A stretch of DNA of 64,000 nt from JALOOX01 sp964557955 (GCA_964557955.1 CAZLCS010000012.1:52447-116446); one strand, 5' to 3'; positions 33,740-42,901 are shown, counted from the stretch's first letter. Translations and numbers: made by a program. The notes: generated by a model not told the origin, from the sequence alone.

Positions 33740-34192
33740 ATGAGAAAGTACGAAACCTTCTTCATTGTCGATCCGGACTTGACCGATGAGGTCAATGCCG
33801 TCATCGACGAAAAGATCAAGAACGTCGTCAGTTCCAATGGGGGCAGTGTTTTGGACTACAACCCCTGGGGCAAAAAGAAGCTCGCCTACCCTGTGCAAAA
33901 ACGCACGCGCGGGCACTACGTATTGATGGAATATGCCGGAGGCCCCGAGCTTGTGGCCGAGCTCGAGCGCAACATGCGACTGGATGAGCGCATCCTCAAG
34001 TTCATTACCGTGAAGCTTGAAGATCGTTTCGATCCTGAAAAGGAAGCAGCCCGCAGGGCCGCTGCCAGCCCGACCTCATTCACCGAGGATGAGGAAGTGA
34101 AGCCGCTGCCGATTGCCGGCGCAACGGAAGGTGCGGATGAAGAGGAAATGGAGGACGAGGAGCAGGAGGAAGGCGAAAACGAGGAGGAGTAG
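33740..34192 (+). CDS. rpsF: Small-subunit ribosomal protein bS6
   Basis: Binds 16S rRNA with S18 in the platform of the 30S subunit. The 150-residue product begins MRKYETFFIVDPDL and contains GKKKLAYPVQKRTRGHYVLMEYAG, the core S6 fold, in residues 1-100. A strongly acidic Glu-rich tail of about 40 residues extends beyond it; such tails are known in S6 (in E. coli glutamates are added enzymatically). GGAGG precedes the ATG with good spacing. It heads the rpsF-rpsR-DUF2232-rplI-dnaB run. Confidence 0.97.
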   Translation: MRKYETFFIVDPDLTDEVNAVIDEKIKNVVSSNGGSVLDYNPWGKKKLAYPVQKRTRGHYVLMEYAGGPELVAELERNMRLDERILKFITVKLEDRFDPEKEAARRAAASPTSFTEDEEVKPLPIAGATEGADEEEMEDEEQEEGENEEE

Positions 34193-34267
34193 CCTTGCCC
34201 CTACTATCGCCCCTGGCATCGACCGAAGATTGTCGCATGAACAACGCCTGAGTGAGGGAGTAAAGAT

Positions 34268-34513
34268 ATGGTGATCCGTCGGAAGAGACGTACATTTCAT
34301 CGTCGTAAGGTCTGCAGATTCTGTGTGGATAGCGAGCTCCGGATAGACTACAAGGACCCCAAGACTCTGCGCTATTTCGTCACGGAACGTGGGAAGATCG
34401 TTCCCCGGCGCATCTCCGGGAACTGCGCCAAGCACCAAAGGGAACTGACGCTGGCGATCAAGAGGGCTCGGCAGATTGCCCTTCTGCCTTTCACCACGGT
34501 CCAAACCATCTAA
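34268..34513 (+). CDS. rpsR: Small-subunit ribosomal protein bS18, cysteine-containing form
   Basis: An 81-residue S18, partner of S6 on the 30S platform. The basic core ends with RISGNCAKHQRELTLAIKRARQIALLPF, the family signature. A VCRFCVD pair and a third Cys with His in GNCAKH form a plausible zinc site (the C+ version found in many lineages). It is the substrate of RimI-type acetylation in other bacteria. It lies 75 bases after rpsF; GGGAG sits before the ATG. Confidence 0.96.
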   Translation: MVIRRKRRTFHRRKVCRFCVDSELRIDYKDPKTLRYFVTERGKIVPRRISGNCAKHQRELTLAIKRARQIALLPFTTVQTI

Positions 34514-34558
34514 GGGACCGCAGGCGCATTTGCCGGTCCCCGAGTACCTGGAAAAACA

Positions 34559-35551
34559 ATGGCTGTGGGCAACGAGAACAACATGCAGGCCATCAGCCCC
34601 TCTGTCAGGAAAGAGCTTGCACTGGGCATTGCCGCAACTCTCCTCTTTTTCCTGTCGGCACTGATGATCCCTGTCATGGGTTTTATGGCGGGAATTTTCA
34701 CGCCCTTGCCCACCCTGTTGACCTTTTACCGCCTGGGAGTTCCGCTGGGTCTTTGGATCCCCGGGGGAGCCGTTGGACTGGGGTCAATCCTTCTGGTTTT
34801 CCTGGGAATGGGGTCGAGTATCCCCTATCTGCTGGAAATGGTCATTTTCGGATTGATCCTCGGAGCGGGCATGCGTCAGAACTGGTCCACCGAGAGGACC
34901 ATAGGCGGCTCCGGCGCAATCATCTTTGCGGCCGGGGCCGTAGCCTTCTGGTTGGCCAACGGGGGTCCCGAAGGAACGCTTGTGGCTCAGGTCGAAGATG
35001 AGCTGAAGCAGACCGTCGCTGCGGCTCTTGAGCAATACGGGGGCACTTCGGTGGACCGGCAGATGATCGAAGGTTCGCTGCAGCAGGTCATCCCGCTGAT
35101 CGTCAAAATGATGCCGGGATTTTCCCTTGCAACCTCGATCCTGATCGCGTGGTTGAACGTTCTGATCGCCCGGAGGTATTGCAGGATTCACCAGGTCGCT
35201 CTGCCGCAGTGGCCTGAATGGTCTCAATGGAAAGCTCCCGAGGTTCTGGTTTGGGCCGTCATTGGAGCCGGCTTTGTCCTCCTGCTGTCGGACGGAACAT
35301 TGAGGATCGTGTGTCTGAACGTCCTGATCGTGTTGAGCACGGTCTATCTGCTTCAGGGTCTGGCCATCGTGGCCTATTTCTCGGACAAATGGAAGATCCC
35401 AAGGCTTCTCAGGGCCTTCATTTACGGATTCCTGCTGCTGCAGCAGTTCGCCACTCTGGGCGCGGTTCTGATGGGACTCTTCGATATGTGGTTTGATTTC
35501 CGGCGCCTCTCACGGAAAGCATCTGAATCTGCACAAGGCCCGGGTTCTTGA
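34559..35551 (+). CDS. DUF2232 multi-spanning membrane protein
   Basis: A 330-residue integral membrane protein with about eight hydrophobic helices and a hydrophilic loop near residues 140-180 (VEDELKQTVAAALEQYGG). It corresponds to the DUF2232 (YybS-like) family often encoded between rpsR and rplI in Deltaproteobacteria and near rplI in Firmicutes. Function is unknown; location suggests a link to growth or envelope regulation. Start ATG 34559 has only a weak site; an internal ATG at residue 8 is an alternative. The stop is 19 bases before rplI. Confidence 0.82.
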   Translation: MAVGNENNMQAISPSVRKELALGIAATLLFFLSALMIPVMGFMAGIFTPLPTLLTFYRLGVPLGLWIPGGAVGLGSILLVFLGMGSSIPYLLEMVIFGLILGAGMRQNWSTERTIGGSGAIIFAAGAVAFWLANGGPEGTLVAQVEDELKQTVAAALEQYGGTSVDRQMIEGSLQQVIPLIVKMMPGFSLATSILIAWLNVLIARRYCRIHQVALPQWPEWSQWKAPEVLVWAVIGAGFVLLLSDGTLRIVCLNVLIVLSTVYLLQGLAIVAYFSDKWKIPRLLRAFIYGFLLLQQFATLGAVLMGLFDMWFDFRRLSRKASESAQGPGS

Positions 35552-35570
35552 GATTTTGAAGGAGTGAGTC

Positions 35571-36017
35571 ATGAAAGTGATTTTGACGGAAAACATCGCG
35601 TCCCTCGGTGAGATCGGGGAGGTCGTCAACGTTGCGCCCGGTTACGCCAGGAACTTTCTCCTGCCCAAGGGGATCGCCCTTGAAGCCACGGGGAAGAACG
35701 TCCGCGAATTGGAGCACAAGAAGCGTGTGCTGGCTATGAAACGGGAGAAGGTCCGGCAGGAGATGATGTCGCTGGCCGAGAAGCTGAATCAGGTGAGGCT
35801 TGTGATGCGTCGCAAGGTTTCGGAAGAGGAGAAACTGTACGGCTCCGTGAGCCCTTCGGACATTACTGCAGCTCTGGCCGAACAAGGATTCGAAATCCAG
35901 CGCAAGGATCTCCTTCTCGAACAGCCCATCAAGCAGATCGGTGAATTCACGGTACCCGTGCGCGTGCATGCCCAGATCTCAGCCAATATCAAGCTGGTTG
36001 TCGAAAAGGAAGAGTAA
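35571..36017 (+). CDS. rplI: Large-subunit ribosomal protein bL9
   Basis: A 148-residue L9 with the normal two-domain form. The N-terminal rRNA-binding domain is MKVILTENIASLGEIGEVVNVAPGYARNFLLPKGIA, read here as residues 1-36, followed by a connecting helix rich in Lys/Glu. The C-terminal domain has SVSPSDITAALAEQG and GEFTVPVRVHAQISANIKL. It binds 23S rRNA at the base of the L1 stalk. It lies four bases before dnaB. Confidence 0.97.
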   Translation: MKVILTENIASLGEIGEVVNVAPGYARNFLLPKGIALEATGKNVRELEHKKRVLAMKREKVRQEMMSLAEKLNQVRLVMRRKVSEEEKLYGSVSPSDITAALAEQGFEIQRKDLLLEQPIKQIGEFTVPVRVHAQISANIKLVVEKEE

Positions 36018-36021
36018 GCCG

Positions 36022-37362
36022 ATGGAGAGCAGCATCTCCAATGAGCTCCAGAGGATTCCCCCTCAGCAGATAGAAGCCGAGCAATCCCTGCTGGGGGGCC
36101 TTCTCATCGATGGAGACGGATTCCCGACCGTCGTGGAGGTTCTCAAAGGAGATGAGTTTTACCGTGATGCCCACCGAACCATTTTTCATGTGCTTCAGCT
36201 GCTCTTCGAATCCAATCAGCCCATTGACCTGATCACGGTGGCGGAAAAGCTCGCCGACCGGAACGAACTGGAGTCCGTGGGCGGCGCCACATATCTGGCA
36301 GCCCTGGCCGAGCGCGTCCCTTCCGCCGCCAATGTCGCGACCTATGCCAGGATCATCAATGAAAAGGCTTTGCTGCGCCGGCTGATTCAGGCCGCAGGCG
36401 AAATCACCTCCCACTGTTATGCCGGCGGCAAGACGGTCGAGGAAATCCTGGACAGCGCTGAATCCACTATCTTTTCGGTCACCGAGCGCACCATTCGCAG
36501 CAGCTACCACCCCATCAAGGATGTGATCAAGAAGAGCGTTGAGGTGATCGAGAACTTTCACGAGTACCACGGCGTCTCGGGCATTCCCAGTCATTTCGCA
36601 GAATTGGACAAGCTCACGGCGGGCTTCCAGCGCTCGGATCTCATCATTATCGCTGCGCGCCCCAGCATGGGCAAGACCGCCCTGGCTCTCAACATCGCCA
36701 GGAATGCGGCCCTTGAGAGCGGCTACCCCGTGGGCTTTTTTTCGCTGGAGATGAGCAAAGAGCAGCTGGCCATGCGGTTGTTGTGCTCCGAGGCCAGGGT
36801 GGATTCCCAGAAGATTCGGACCGGCTTCCTCAGTGCTCATGAAGGTGCCAAGATGATTCAGGCGGCCAGCGCCTTCATGGAGGCCCCCATTTACATCGAT
36901 GACACCCCCGCCATTTCGGCCCTGGAGCTCAGGGCCAAGGCTCGGCGCATGATGGCGGAAAGAGGGCTGGGCATGGTCATCGTCGATTACCTCCAGCTCA
37001 TGAGGGGACGAGATGGCACAGAGAGGCGCGAACAGGAAATATCTGAGATTTCGCGCTCCCTCAAAGCTCTGGCCAAGGAGCTCTTCATCCCGGTCATCGC
37101 CCTCTCCCAGCTCAACCGCAAGGTGGAGGAGCGGCACGACAAGCGGCCCCAGTTGAGCGATCTTCGCGAGTCGGGGGCCATCGAGCAGGACGCGGATGTG
37201 ATCGCCTTCATTTACCGGGATGAAATGTACTCCAAAGAATCCACTGACCAGGGAGTGGCGGAGGTCATCATCGGCAAGCAGCGAAACGGCCCCACGGGAA
37301 CGGCAAAGCTGGCCTATATCAAGTCTTACACTCGTTTCGAGAACCTCGCTTACGGCTCGTGA
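36022..37362 (+). CDS. dnaB: Replicative DNA helicase DnaB
   Basis: The hexameric helicase of the replication fork, 446 residues. The N-terminal primase-interacting domain (about 10-115) starts RIPPQQIEAEQSLLGG; the RecA-like motor carries Walker A ARPSMGKTAL at about 212-221, Walker B MVIVDYLQLMRG and the sensor LSQLNRKVEERHDKRPQLSDLRESG. No intein is present. The ATG at 36022 has GGAAGAG seven bases upstream. The last gene of the rpsF cluster. About 230 bases without a gene follow. Confidence 0.97.
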   Translation: MESSISNELQRIPPQQIEAEQSLLGGLLIDGDGFPTVVEVLKGDEFYRDAHRTIFHVLQLLFESNQPIDLITVAEKLADRNELESVGGATYLAALAERVPSAANVATYARIINEKALLRRLIQAAGEITSHCYAGGKTVEEILDSAESTIFSVTERTIRSSYHPIKDVIKKSVEVIENFHEYHGVSGIPSHFAELDKLTAGFQRSDLIIIAARPSMGKTALALNIARNAALESGYPVGFFSLEMSKEQLAMRLLCSEARVDSQKIRTGFLSAHEGAKMIQAASAFMEAPIYIDDTPAISALELRAKARRMMAERGLGMVIVDYLQLMRGRDGTERREQEISEISRSLKALAKELFIPVIALSQLNRKVEERHDKRPQLSDLRESGAIEQDADVIAFIYRDEMYSKESTDQGVAEVIIGKQRNGPTGTAKLAYIKSYTRFENLAYGS

Positions 37363-37593
37363 GCACCAGACCGGCATCCCGTTTCCCCTGATGCAGATAG
37401 AGACAATACGTGAGCTCCCCGGCAAGCTGCGGCCGCATCTCTGTGCTGATCCTGCTATTGCAGCTGAAGCCGTCAGCGATGAACACGTGCATGGTGCGGG
37501 TGCGGGACTCTTTGGGACTGATACTGGCAAACCCCTGTTTCGCGAGATCCAGAACTTGGAATCACTCTTTTCGCTGAGGATGAGGAAAGACCC

Positions 37594-38925
37594 GTGGTCA
37601 CACATGAAGTGAGGAAGAAAGCCGGCAGGTACTGGGACGAATACGTGGAAACTCTCTCCGAATCCGAGATCCAGGCTCTCCAGTTCTATCGATTGAAGCA
37701 GACTCTGGAACGGGTCTCCCAGTGCGGTTTCTACGAAAAACGCTTCAAGGAGGCTGGTCTCGACATCTCTTCCTTCGAGAGTCTGGAGGACCTCTCCGGA
37801 TTTCCTTTCACCACCAAGCAGGACTTGCGCGATGCCTACCCATACGGCTTCCTTTGTGAGCCCAAGGACCGACTCGTTCGTCTCCATGTTTCGTCGGGCA
37901 CGACGGGACAGGCAACGGCCATGTTTTATACTCAAGGGGACCTGGAGTCCTGGGCCGACCTGATGGCCCGCTGCATGCACATGACGGGAGCCCGGCCCGG
38001 TGACACGTTTCAGAACATGATGGGATACGGCCTCTTCACCGGGGGACTCGGATTCCACTACGGTGCAGAACGGCTGGGGCTGCTGACCATTCCAGCGGGG
38101 GCAGGCAACAGCAAACGCCAGATTCAGCTGATGCGGGATTTCTCGACAACGATCATCCACATCATACCCAGCTACGCCCTCCACCTTATCGACATCATGT
38201 CGGACCTGGGCGTGGATCCCAGGCGCGATCTTCAGCTGCGGATCGCTTATACGGGCGCCGAGCCCTACTCAGAGGAGATTCGCCAGCGGATCCAGGAGTA
38301 CTATGGCGTGAAGGCCTACAACAGCTACGGCCTCTCGGAAATGAATGGTCCGGGGGTAGCTTTCGAGTGTCTCGAGCAAACCGGTCTGCATGTCTGGGAG
38401 GATTCCTATTTTGTCGAGCTGATCGATCCGGAGACCCTCGAGCCCGTACGCGAGGGAGCCATTGGAGAGCTCGTCCTGACCAGCCTGCGGCGCGAGGCCA
38501 TGCCGCTCATCCGCTACCGCACCAAGGATCTCACGCGAATCATTCCCGGCCATTGCGCCTGTGGGCGCAAGCATCGCCGTCTGGACCGGATCCAGGGACG
38601 ATCAGACGACATGTTCATCATCAAAGGCGTGAACGTCTTCCCGATTCAGGTGGAACAGGTTTTAATGAATATACCGGAAGTGGGAAATAATTATCTCATC
38701 GTGCTCCAGCGCGAGAACAATGTGGATCATATGATCGTTCGCGTTGAAGTGACGGACCGGACCTTTGTCGAGGACATGCGCCATCTTCAGCGCATTCGGA
38801 CGAAGATCACGCACGAGCTCAAGGGTGAGCTCCTGGTCACCCCAAGGGTTGAGCTGGTGGAGCCGAACAGCCTTCCCAGAACGGAAGGCAAAGCCGTGCG
38901 ACTGGTCGATGAGAGAAAGTTGTGA
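37594..38925 (+). CDS. paaK: Phenylacetate-CoA ligase family protein
   Basis: A 443-residue AMP-forming ligase of the PaaK type. Seen: FTTKQDLRDAYPYGF, P-loop VSSGTTGQATAMFYT, YNSYGLSEMNGPGVAFEC and the C-terminal RIQGRSDDMFIIKGVNVFP with LPRTEGKAVRL. It activates phenylacetate or related aryl/indolyl acids with CoA; anaerobes often carry several such enzymes and true substrates differ. Start is GTG at 37594 after GAGGAAAG. It ends 15 bases before the proposed hflX start and lies in the same frame, separated by its TGA. Confidence 0.9.
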   Translation: MVTHEVRKKAGRYWDEYVETLSESEIQALQFYRLKQTLERVSQCGFYEKRFKEAGLDISSFESLEDLSGFPFTTKQDLRDAYPYGFLCEPKDRLVRLHVSSGTTGQATAMFYTQGDLESWADLMARCMHMTGARPGDTFQNMMGYGLFTGGLGFHYGAERLGLLTIPAGAGNSKRQIQLMRDFSTTIIHIIPSYALHLIDIMSDLGVDPRRDLQLRIAYTGAEPYSEEIRQRIQEYYGVKAYNSYGLSEMNGPGVAFECLEQTGLHVWEDSYFVELIDPETLEPVREGAIGELVLTSLRREAMPLIRYRTKDLTRIIPGHCACGRKHRRLDRIQGRSDDMFIIKGVNVFPIQVEQVLMNIPEVGNNYLIVLQRENNVDHMIVRVEVTDRTFVEDMRHLQRIRTKITHELKGELLVTPRVELVEPNSLPRTEGKAVRLVDERKL

Positions 38926-38940
38926 GAAGGGAGGACGCCC

Positions 38941-40668
38941 ATCAGCAAAGTCTACGGCAGTGTACACGGGCTGAAAAGCAGCATCCGCCAGAGAGTTGAA
39001 GCGCTCTACCGAAGAAAAGTCACCTCGAAGCAGGTGATCTCCCCCGAACTGGCTCGGGATCTTGCCCGTCTATCGTTCGAGTCAGGCCGTCAGATCGGCC
39101 TCCTCCTTGCCCGCGACGGCACCGTCGAGATGGTGCTCGTCGGAAGTGCACGCTCCCTGTTCATACCCGATCTCCCCAAGAGCCGTGAAGGCCGCTCCCG
39201 GCTGCGGGGGCTGCGTCTCGTCCACACACACCTCAACGAAGACCCTCTCACCCAGGACGACCTGATGGATCTCGTCTTCCTGAGGCTGGATTGTGTCGCG
39301 GCCATCCGCGTAGATCAGCATGGCGGAGCCACTCAGCTGGAGGTGGCCCACCTGGTGCCCTCAACCGGAATGCCCGGAGCGGGATGGGACATCCTTCCCC
39401 TCCTGCCCTGCTATGATCCCGACCTGGATTTCCAGAACCTGGTCCAGTCCCTGGAGGAGGAGTTCGACCGGGCTCGGCTGTCCATGCCGGCTGAAAAGCA
39501 GCAGGACCGCGCCATACTGGTGAGCGTGACCAGTGCGGACAGAGAGACCGCAAGGCAATCCATGGACGAGCTGGTGGAGCTGGCCCATGCAAGCGGCATC
39601 GTGGCGGCTGACGTGATCATTCAACGGCTGAGGGATGTGAATCCCAGAACGCTTATTGGCAAGGGGAAGCTGAGCGAAATCGTGCTCAGAGCCCTGCAGT
39701 GCGGCGTCGATCTGCTGATTTTCGATCAGGATCTCAACCCCTCACAGGTCAAAGCCATCACCGACACCACCGAGCTCCGGGTCATCGACCGGACCCAGCT
39801 CATCCTCGATATCTTTGCTCAGCGGGCTCAGAGCCGCGAAGGAAAGATTCAGGTTGAAATGGCCCAGCTCAAGTACCTGCTCCCTCGCCTCGGAGTGAAG
39901 GACGACGCCTTGTCGCGTCTGACCGGCGGAATCGGGACCAGGGGCCCGGGAGAGACCACGCTGGAGATCAACCGCAGGCGGACCAAGGATCGCATCGCCC
40001 ACCTGGAGCGGCAGCTGGAGGCCGTCCGCAGGAACCGGGGGCAGAGGCGCTCCAGGAGAACACGCAAGGAGCTCCCCACCATCTCTATCGTGGGCTACAC
40101 CAACGCAGGCAAATCCACGCTGCTGAACACATTGACTCAAAGTGCGGTCTTTGTTCAGGACAAGCTCTTCGCGACCCTCGATCCGAGCAGCCGCCGCCTG
40201 CGCTTTCCCGAAGACCGGGAGGTCATCATCACGGACACCGTGGGGTTCATCCGCGACCTGCCCAAGGATCTGATGGAGGCCTTCGCAGCAACCCTCGAGG
40301 AGCTCGACGACGCCGACCTCCTCCTCCACCTGGTCGACATCAGCAACCCTCGCTTCGAGGAGCAGATGGCCGCTGTCCGGCGCATTCTCGAAAAACTGGA
40401 GCTGGACCGCAAACCCACCCTTCTCGTTTTCAACAAGGCCGATCTCGTGGACCCATTTATCCTCGAGGAGCAGGTGCGAAGGTATGGAGCCGTTCCCATT
40501 TCGGCCCTTTACAGCGGGACTCTGGGACCTCTCATCTCCGCCATGCAGCGGGAGGTTCGCGGCATTTTGAGCAATGTGAGCCTCCCCGGCTGCAACGATG
40601 GCCGCCCGGTGGCTCCTCTTCTGGAAGGCGAGGCCACGGAGGAGCGGGATGCCGTCCCGCCCCTTTAA
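38941..40668 (+). CDS. hflX: GTPase HflX, apparent ATC start
   Basis: A 575-residue ribosome-associated GTPase that can rescue or split stalled ribosomes. The N-terminal nucleotide domain contains LRDVNPRTLIGKGKL and LIFDQDLNPSQ, then GGIGTRGPGETTLEINRRR; the G domain has G1 GYTNAGKST at about 385-393, G3 DTVGF and G4 NKAD. The first canonical codon is GTG 39034, but 31 in-frame codons before it read VYGSVHGLKS and VEALYRRKVTSKQV, which match the conserved HflX start. In that stretch the only well-placed codon is ATC 38941, six bases after GGGAGG. No ATG, GTG or TTG exists between the upstream TGA and 39034. Confidence 0.9.
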   Translation: MSKVYGSVHGLKSSIRQRVEALYRRKVTSKQVISPELARDLARLSFESGRQIGLLLARDGTVEMVLVGSARSLFIPDLPKSREGRSRLRGLRLVHTHLNEDPLTQDDLMDLVFLRLDCVAAIRVDQHGGATQLEVAHLVPSTGMPGAGWDILPLLPCYDPDLDFQNLVQSLEEEFDRARLSMPAEKQQDRAILVSVTSADRETARQSMDELVELAHASGIVAADVIIQRLRDVNPRTLIGKGKLSEIVLRALQCGVDLLIFDQDLNPSQVKAITDTTELRVIDRTQLILDIFAQRAQSREGKIQVEMAQLKYLLPRLGVKDDALSRLTGGIGTRGPGETTLEINRRRTKDRIAHLERQLEAVRRNRGQRRSRRTRKELPTISIVGYTNAGKSTLLNTLTQSAVFVQDKLFATLDPSSRRLRFPEDREVIITDTVGFIRDLPKDLMEAFAATLEELDDADLLLHLVDISNPRFEEQMAAVRRILEKLELDRKPTLLVFNKADLVDPFILEEQVRRYGAVPISALYSGTLGPLISAMQREVRGILSNVSLPGCNDGRPVAPLLEGEATEERDAVPPL

Positions 40669-40741
40669 CGGTTCAGTCCCTGCACGCTCCCAGACCGAGG
40701 AGGGGCCGGCGGGAGGACCGGGCATGCGGCGATGGACAGGT

Positions 40742-41689
40742 TCAGGAAGGGGCCGCAGGCGGGCAGTTACGCAGGATCTCGCGGGCGCGCTCCACATCCA
40801 GTGAGATCTGCCGGGTCAGCTCCTCCACCCCCGCGAATTTCTTCTCATCTCGCAGTCGGTCGATGAATCGCACGGTGACATTCTTGCCGTAGACGTCGCC
40901 GGAAAAATCCAGGATGTGCACTTCGAGAGAAAGCATCGCGTCACCGAAGGTGGGATTGTATCCCAGATTGGCGGCTCCTCCGTACAGGCGACCATCGATT
41001 TCCACCTGAACCGCATACACCCCGCCCTTGGGCGCGGCATGACCGGCCATGTCGATGTTCGCCGTGGGGAATCCAAGGAGCCTGGCACCCCGGTTGCGGC
41101 CCTTGACAACCGCGCCCTTGATCTCGTAAGGGCGTCCCAGGAGGCGACCGGCCTCCCGGAGGTCTCCGCCGTGGATGCATTGCCGAATCAGCGTGCTGCT
41201 GACAAGGGTTCCCTCGACATCAATGCCCGAGACGGCTTCGACATCGAAGGCGTGTCGCTCTCCCATCTTCCTGAGCAGATCGATATCCCCTTCCCGCCCC
41301 TTTCCAAAACGGTAGTCATGGCCGACCACAATGGCCCTGATCCCGATCCGATCCACCAGCAGGTCTTTCACAAACTCGGTGGCCGAGATCTGGGCGAAGG
41401 CCCTGTCGAACGGAACCACTATGGTCACCTCGATGCCCGCTTCGGCGATGAGATCCAGCTTGCGTTCGTGCGTAGTGATGAAAGCCGGTCCGTTGCCAGG
41501 CCTGAAGACCGAGAGGGGGTGCGGGTTGAAGGTCATAACGACGGACTGCCCCTCCAACTCCCTCGCCCAGCTTCTGACCCTGTTGAAGAGAGCCCGGTGA
41601 CCGAGATGAACGCCGTCGAAGTTGCCGATGGTGAGAACAGGATTGGTGAGTGGCTTTCGGATGTTGGAGATACCCACGATGACTTCCAT
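40742..41689 (-). CDS. ribF: Bifunctional riboflavin kinase/FAD synthetase
   Basis: Makes FMN and FAD from riboflavin. The 315-residue protein has the N-terminal adenylyltransferase domain (TIGNFDGVHLGHRALF, then VVGHDYRFGKGREGDIDLL) and the C-terminal kinase domain (GRPYEIKGAVVKGRNRGARLLGFPTANI, split here as the RPYEI and GFPTAN motifs). ATG 41689 gives the normal N-terminus, with GGAGG about 15 bases upstream; the frame continues open through the tRNA gene on the other strand but is not coding there. It is convergent with hflX. Confidence 0.95.
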   Translation of the reverse strand: MEVIVGISNIRKPLTNPVLTIGNFDGVHLGHRALFNRVRSWARELEGQSVVMTFNPHPLSVFRPGNGPAFITTHERKLDLIAEAGIEVTIVVPFDRAFAQISATEFVKDLLVDRIGIRAIVVGHDYRFGKGREGDIDLLRKMGERHAFDVEAVSGIDVEGTLVSSTLIRQCIHGGDLREAGRLLGRPYEIKGAVVKGRNRGARLLGFPTANIDMAGHAAPKGGVYAVQVEIDGRLYGGAANLGYNPTFGDAMLSLEVHILDFSGDVYGKNVTVRFIDRLRDEKKFAGVEELTRQISLDVERAREILRNCPPAAPS

Positions 41690-41786
41690 AAAGAACCAGC
41701 GAACCTCCGGAGCACTGAATTTGAACCTTGACACATAAAGATTTTTAGAATACGTTCTCGCCCACTGAAAAGCAATGCTTTTATAT

Positions 41787-41873
41787 GCCGAAGTGGCGGA
41801 ACTGGTAGACGCGCTAGGTTCAGGGTCTAGTGGGCGTACGCCTGTCGGGGTTCGAGTCCCCGCTTCGGCACCA
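41787..41873 (+). tRNA. tRNA-Leu(CAG)
   Basis: An 87-base tRNA with acceptor stem GCCGAAG/CTTCGGC, an encoded CCA end, a long variable arm typical of leucine tRNAs (TGGGCGTACGCCTG region) and T-arm GGGGTTCGAGTCCCC. The anticodon loop TTCAGGG gives CAG at 41821-41823, decoding CUG. It is transcribed away from ribF and is followed by a strong terminator. Downstream lies a mobile-element-rich region, so it may be an integration site. Confidence 0.96.
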
Positions 41874-41881
41874 GCAAGTTC

Positions 41882-41914
41882 AAGGGGTTGCGAGGATGAC
41901 TCGTAGCCCCTTTT
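41882..41914 (+). terminator. Rho-independent terminator of tRNA-Leu
   Basis: A 13-base-pair stem (AAGGGGTTGCGAG / CTCGTAGCCCCTT, with two G-T pairs) and a GATGA loop end in TTTTC, nine bases after the tRNA CCA. Confidence 0.85.
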
Positions 41915-42368
41915 CTGTTGGTGGGCACTGGTGTGCACATAGTGTGCACGAATGTCTTCTGAGCGCGGCTCACGAGAACAATCGTGCGGAATCTCTCCCC
42001 CCCATCCACTGACCCCCGCAGACAATCGGTTATTGATCTTCTCGTGGGCTATACACCTCCTTCCCCGAGGTGCGATTCATCTTGTTACGAAGCTCGCCGC
42101 CGTGTTATCAACTTGCAGGGTGCAAGTTCGACAGTACAGTATGTGTGGAGATGACGGTCATTCGATGTTCTGAGCTGTCTTGGAATACGGGCGAGCCCGC
42201 CGAACACGGTCAGACGGGAACTAACGGAAGGATGTGGATGGCCCCCCTGCTTCCATCAGTTGGCTTGGCCACACTTCGAGGATTACTCAGAATAGCCCAT
42301 CGTATTTGCCCTTTGTTCAAAGGCGATGCAATCCATTCATCGGTTGTGCTCGAAGGAGGGCGTGATCA
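41915..42368. other. Gene-free region after tRNA-Leu
   Basis: About 450 bases with no supportable gene. It includes a direct repeat of GTGTGCAC (around 41931-41951) resembling sequence commonly seen beside integrase attachment sites at tRNA genes. I found no second copy of the tRNA 3' end within the window, so no attachment pair can be claimed. Confidence 0.4.
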
Positions 42369-42653
42369 ATGACTTCAGAGCAGGATGTGGTTCCGGAAGA
42401 TCGAACACCATCTGAGCATGTCCGACAATATTGTGCGGAAAACTATATAGAAACTGCTCGACGCAAGAAAGAATACGTGGTTGCGATACGTGCCGGTGAT
42501 GTTCATTCAGCACTTGGATTCACAAATCGTCTCCCACTAATATGCTCTGCCATCGGGGCCAAGACCTTTGAAGATGAAAACCATGTTAAGAGAATCGCGA
42601 TTGATGGTCCCCTAAATGGGGCAAGTACTTTGTTTGTCTTCAGAATCCTCTGA
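42369..42653 (+). CDS. Conserved hypothetical protein (94 residues)
   Basis: A small soluble protein with an excellent ribosome binding site (GGAGGG, eight bases before ATG). The core reads YCAENYIETARRKKEYVVAI, then RAGDVHSALGFTNRLPLICSAIGAKTF and RIAIDGPLNGASTLFVF. I believe similar short proteins with RAGDVHxxLGxxNRxPxVCSAL occur in bacteria and archaea and may form a small alpha/beta or winged-helix unit, but I cannot assign a function. It is isolated among mobile-element remnants, consistent with horizontal acquisition. Confidence 0.6.
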   Translation: MTSEQDVVPEDRTPSEHVRQYCAENYIETARRKKEYVVAIRAGDVHSALGFTNRLPLICSAIGAKTFEDENHVKRIAIDGPLNGASTLFVFRIL

Positions 42654-42848
42654 GGATCTGGCATAATCAGCAAGTTGCAGCGGACCCGCCAGTCCGTGGG
42701 GGGGGACGGAACGCAGTGACAAGGGTGGAAAGTCTGTACCTGTTCAGGCGATCCGCTGGTTTTGGCCGATCGACCCTCCATACCGGAGACCTGCAGTTGC
42801 ACCGCGGGCAACATCCAACAGATTTGGAGGCAGTTTGTAGCAAGAAAT

Positions 42849-42897
42849 GGGGTCACACCTACACACTTGACAATATGAAATGTGTAGGTGTGACCCC
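42849..42897. repeat. 17-bp perfect inverted repeat (REP-like hairpin)
   Basis: GGGGTCACACCTACACA and its exact reverse complement flank a 15-base loop. Sequences of this kind flank REP-associated tyrosine transposases in Deltaproteobacteria. The right arm ends within five bases of the IS91-like homology. Confidence 0.85.
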
Positions 42898-42901
42898 GCG
42901 C

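Noticed and set aside
37363..37593. A small gene between dnaB and paaK
   Set aside because: The open frame there is continuous with an out-of-frame reading of dnaB and has no start with a ribosome binding site.
41690..42025. An N-terminal extension of RibF running across the tRNA gene
   Set aside because: The extra residues are antisense to tRNA-Leu; ATG 41689 gives the family start.
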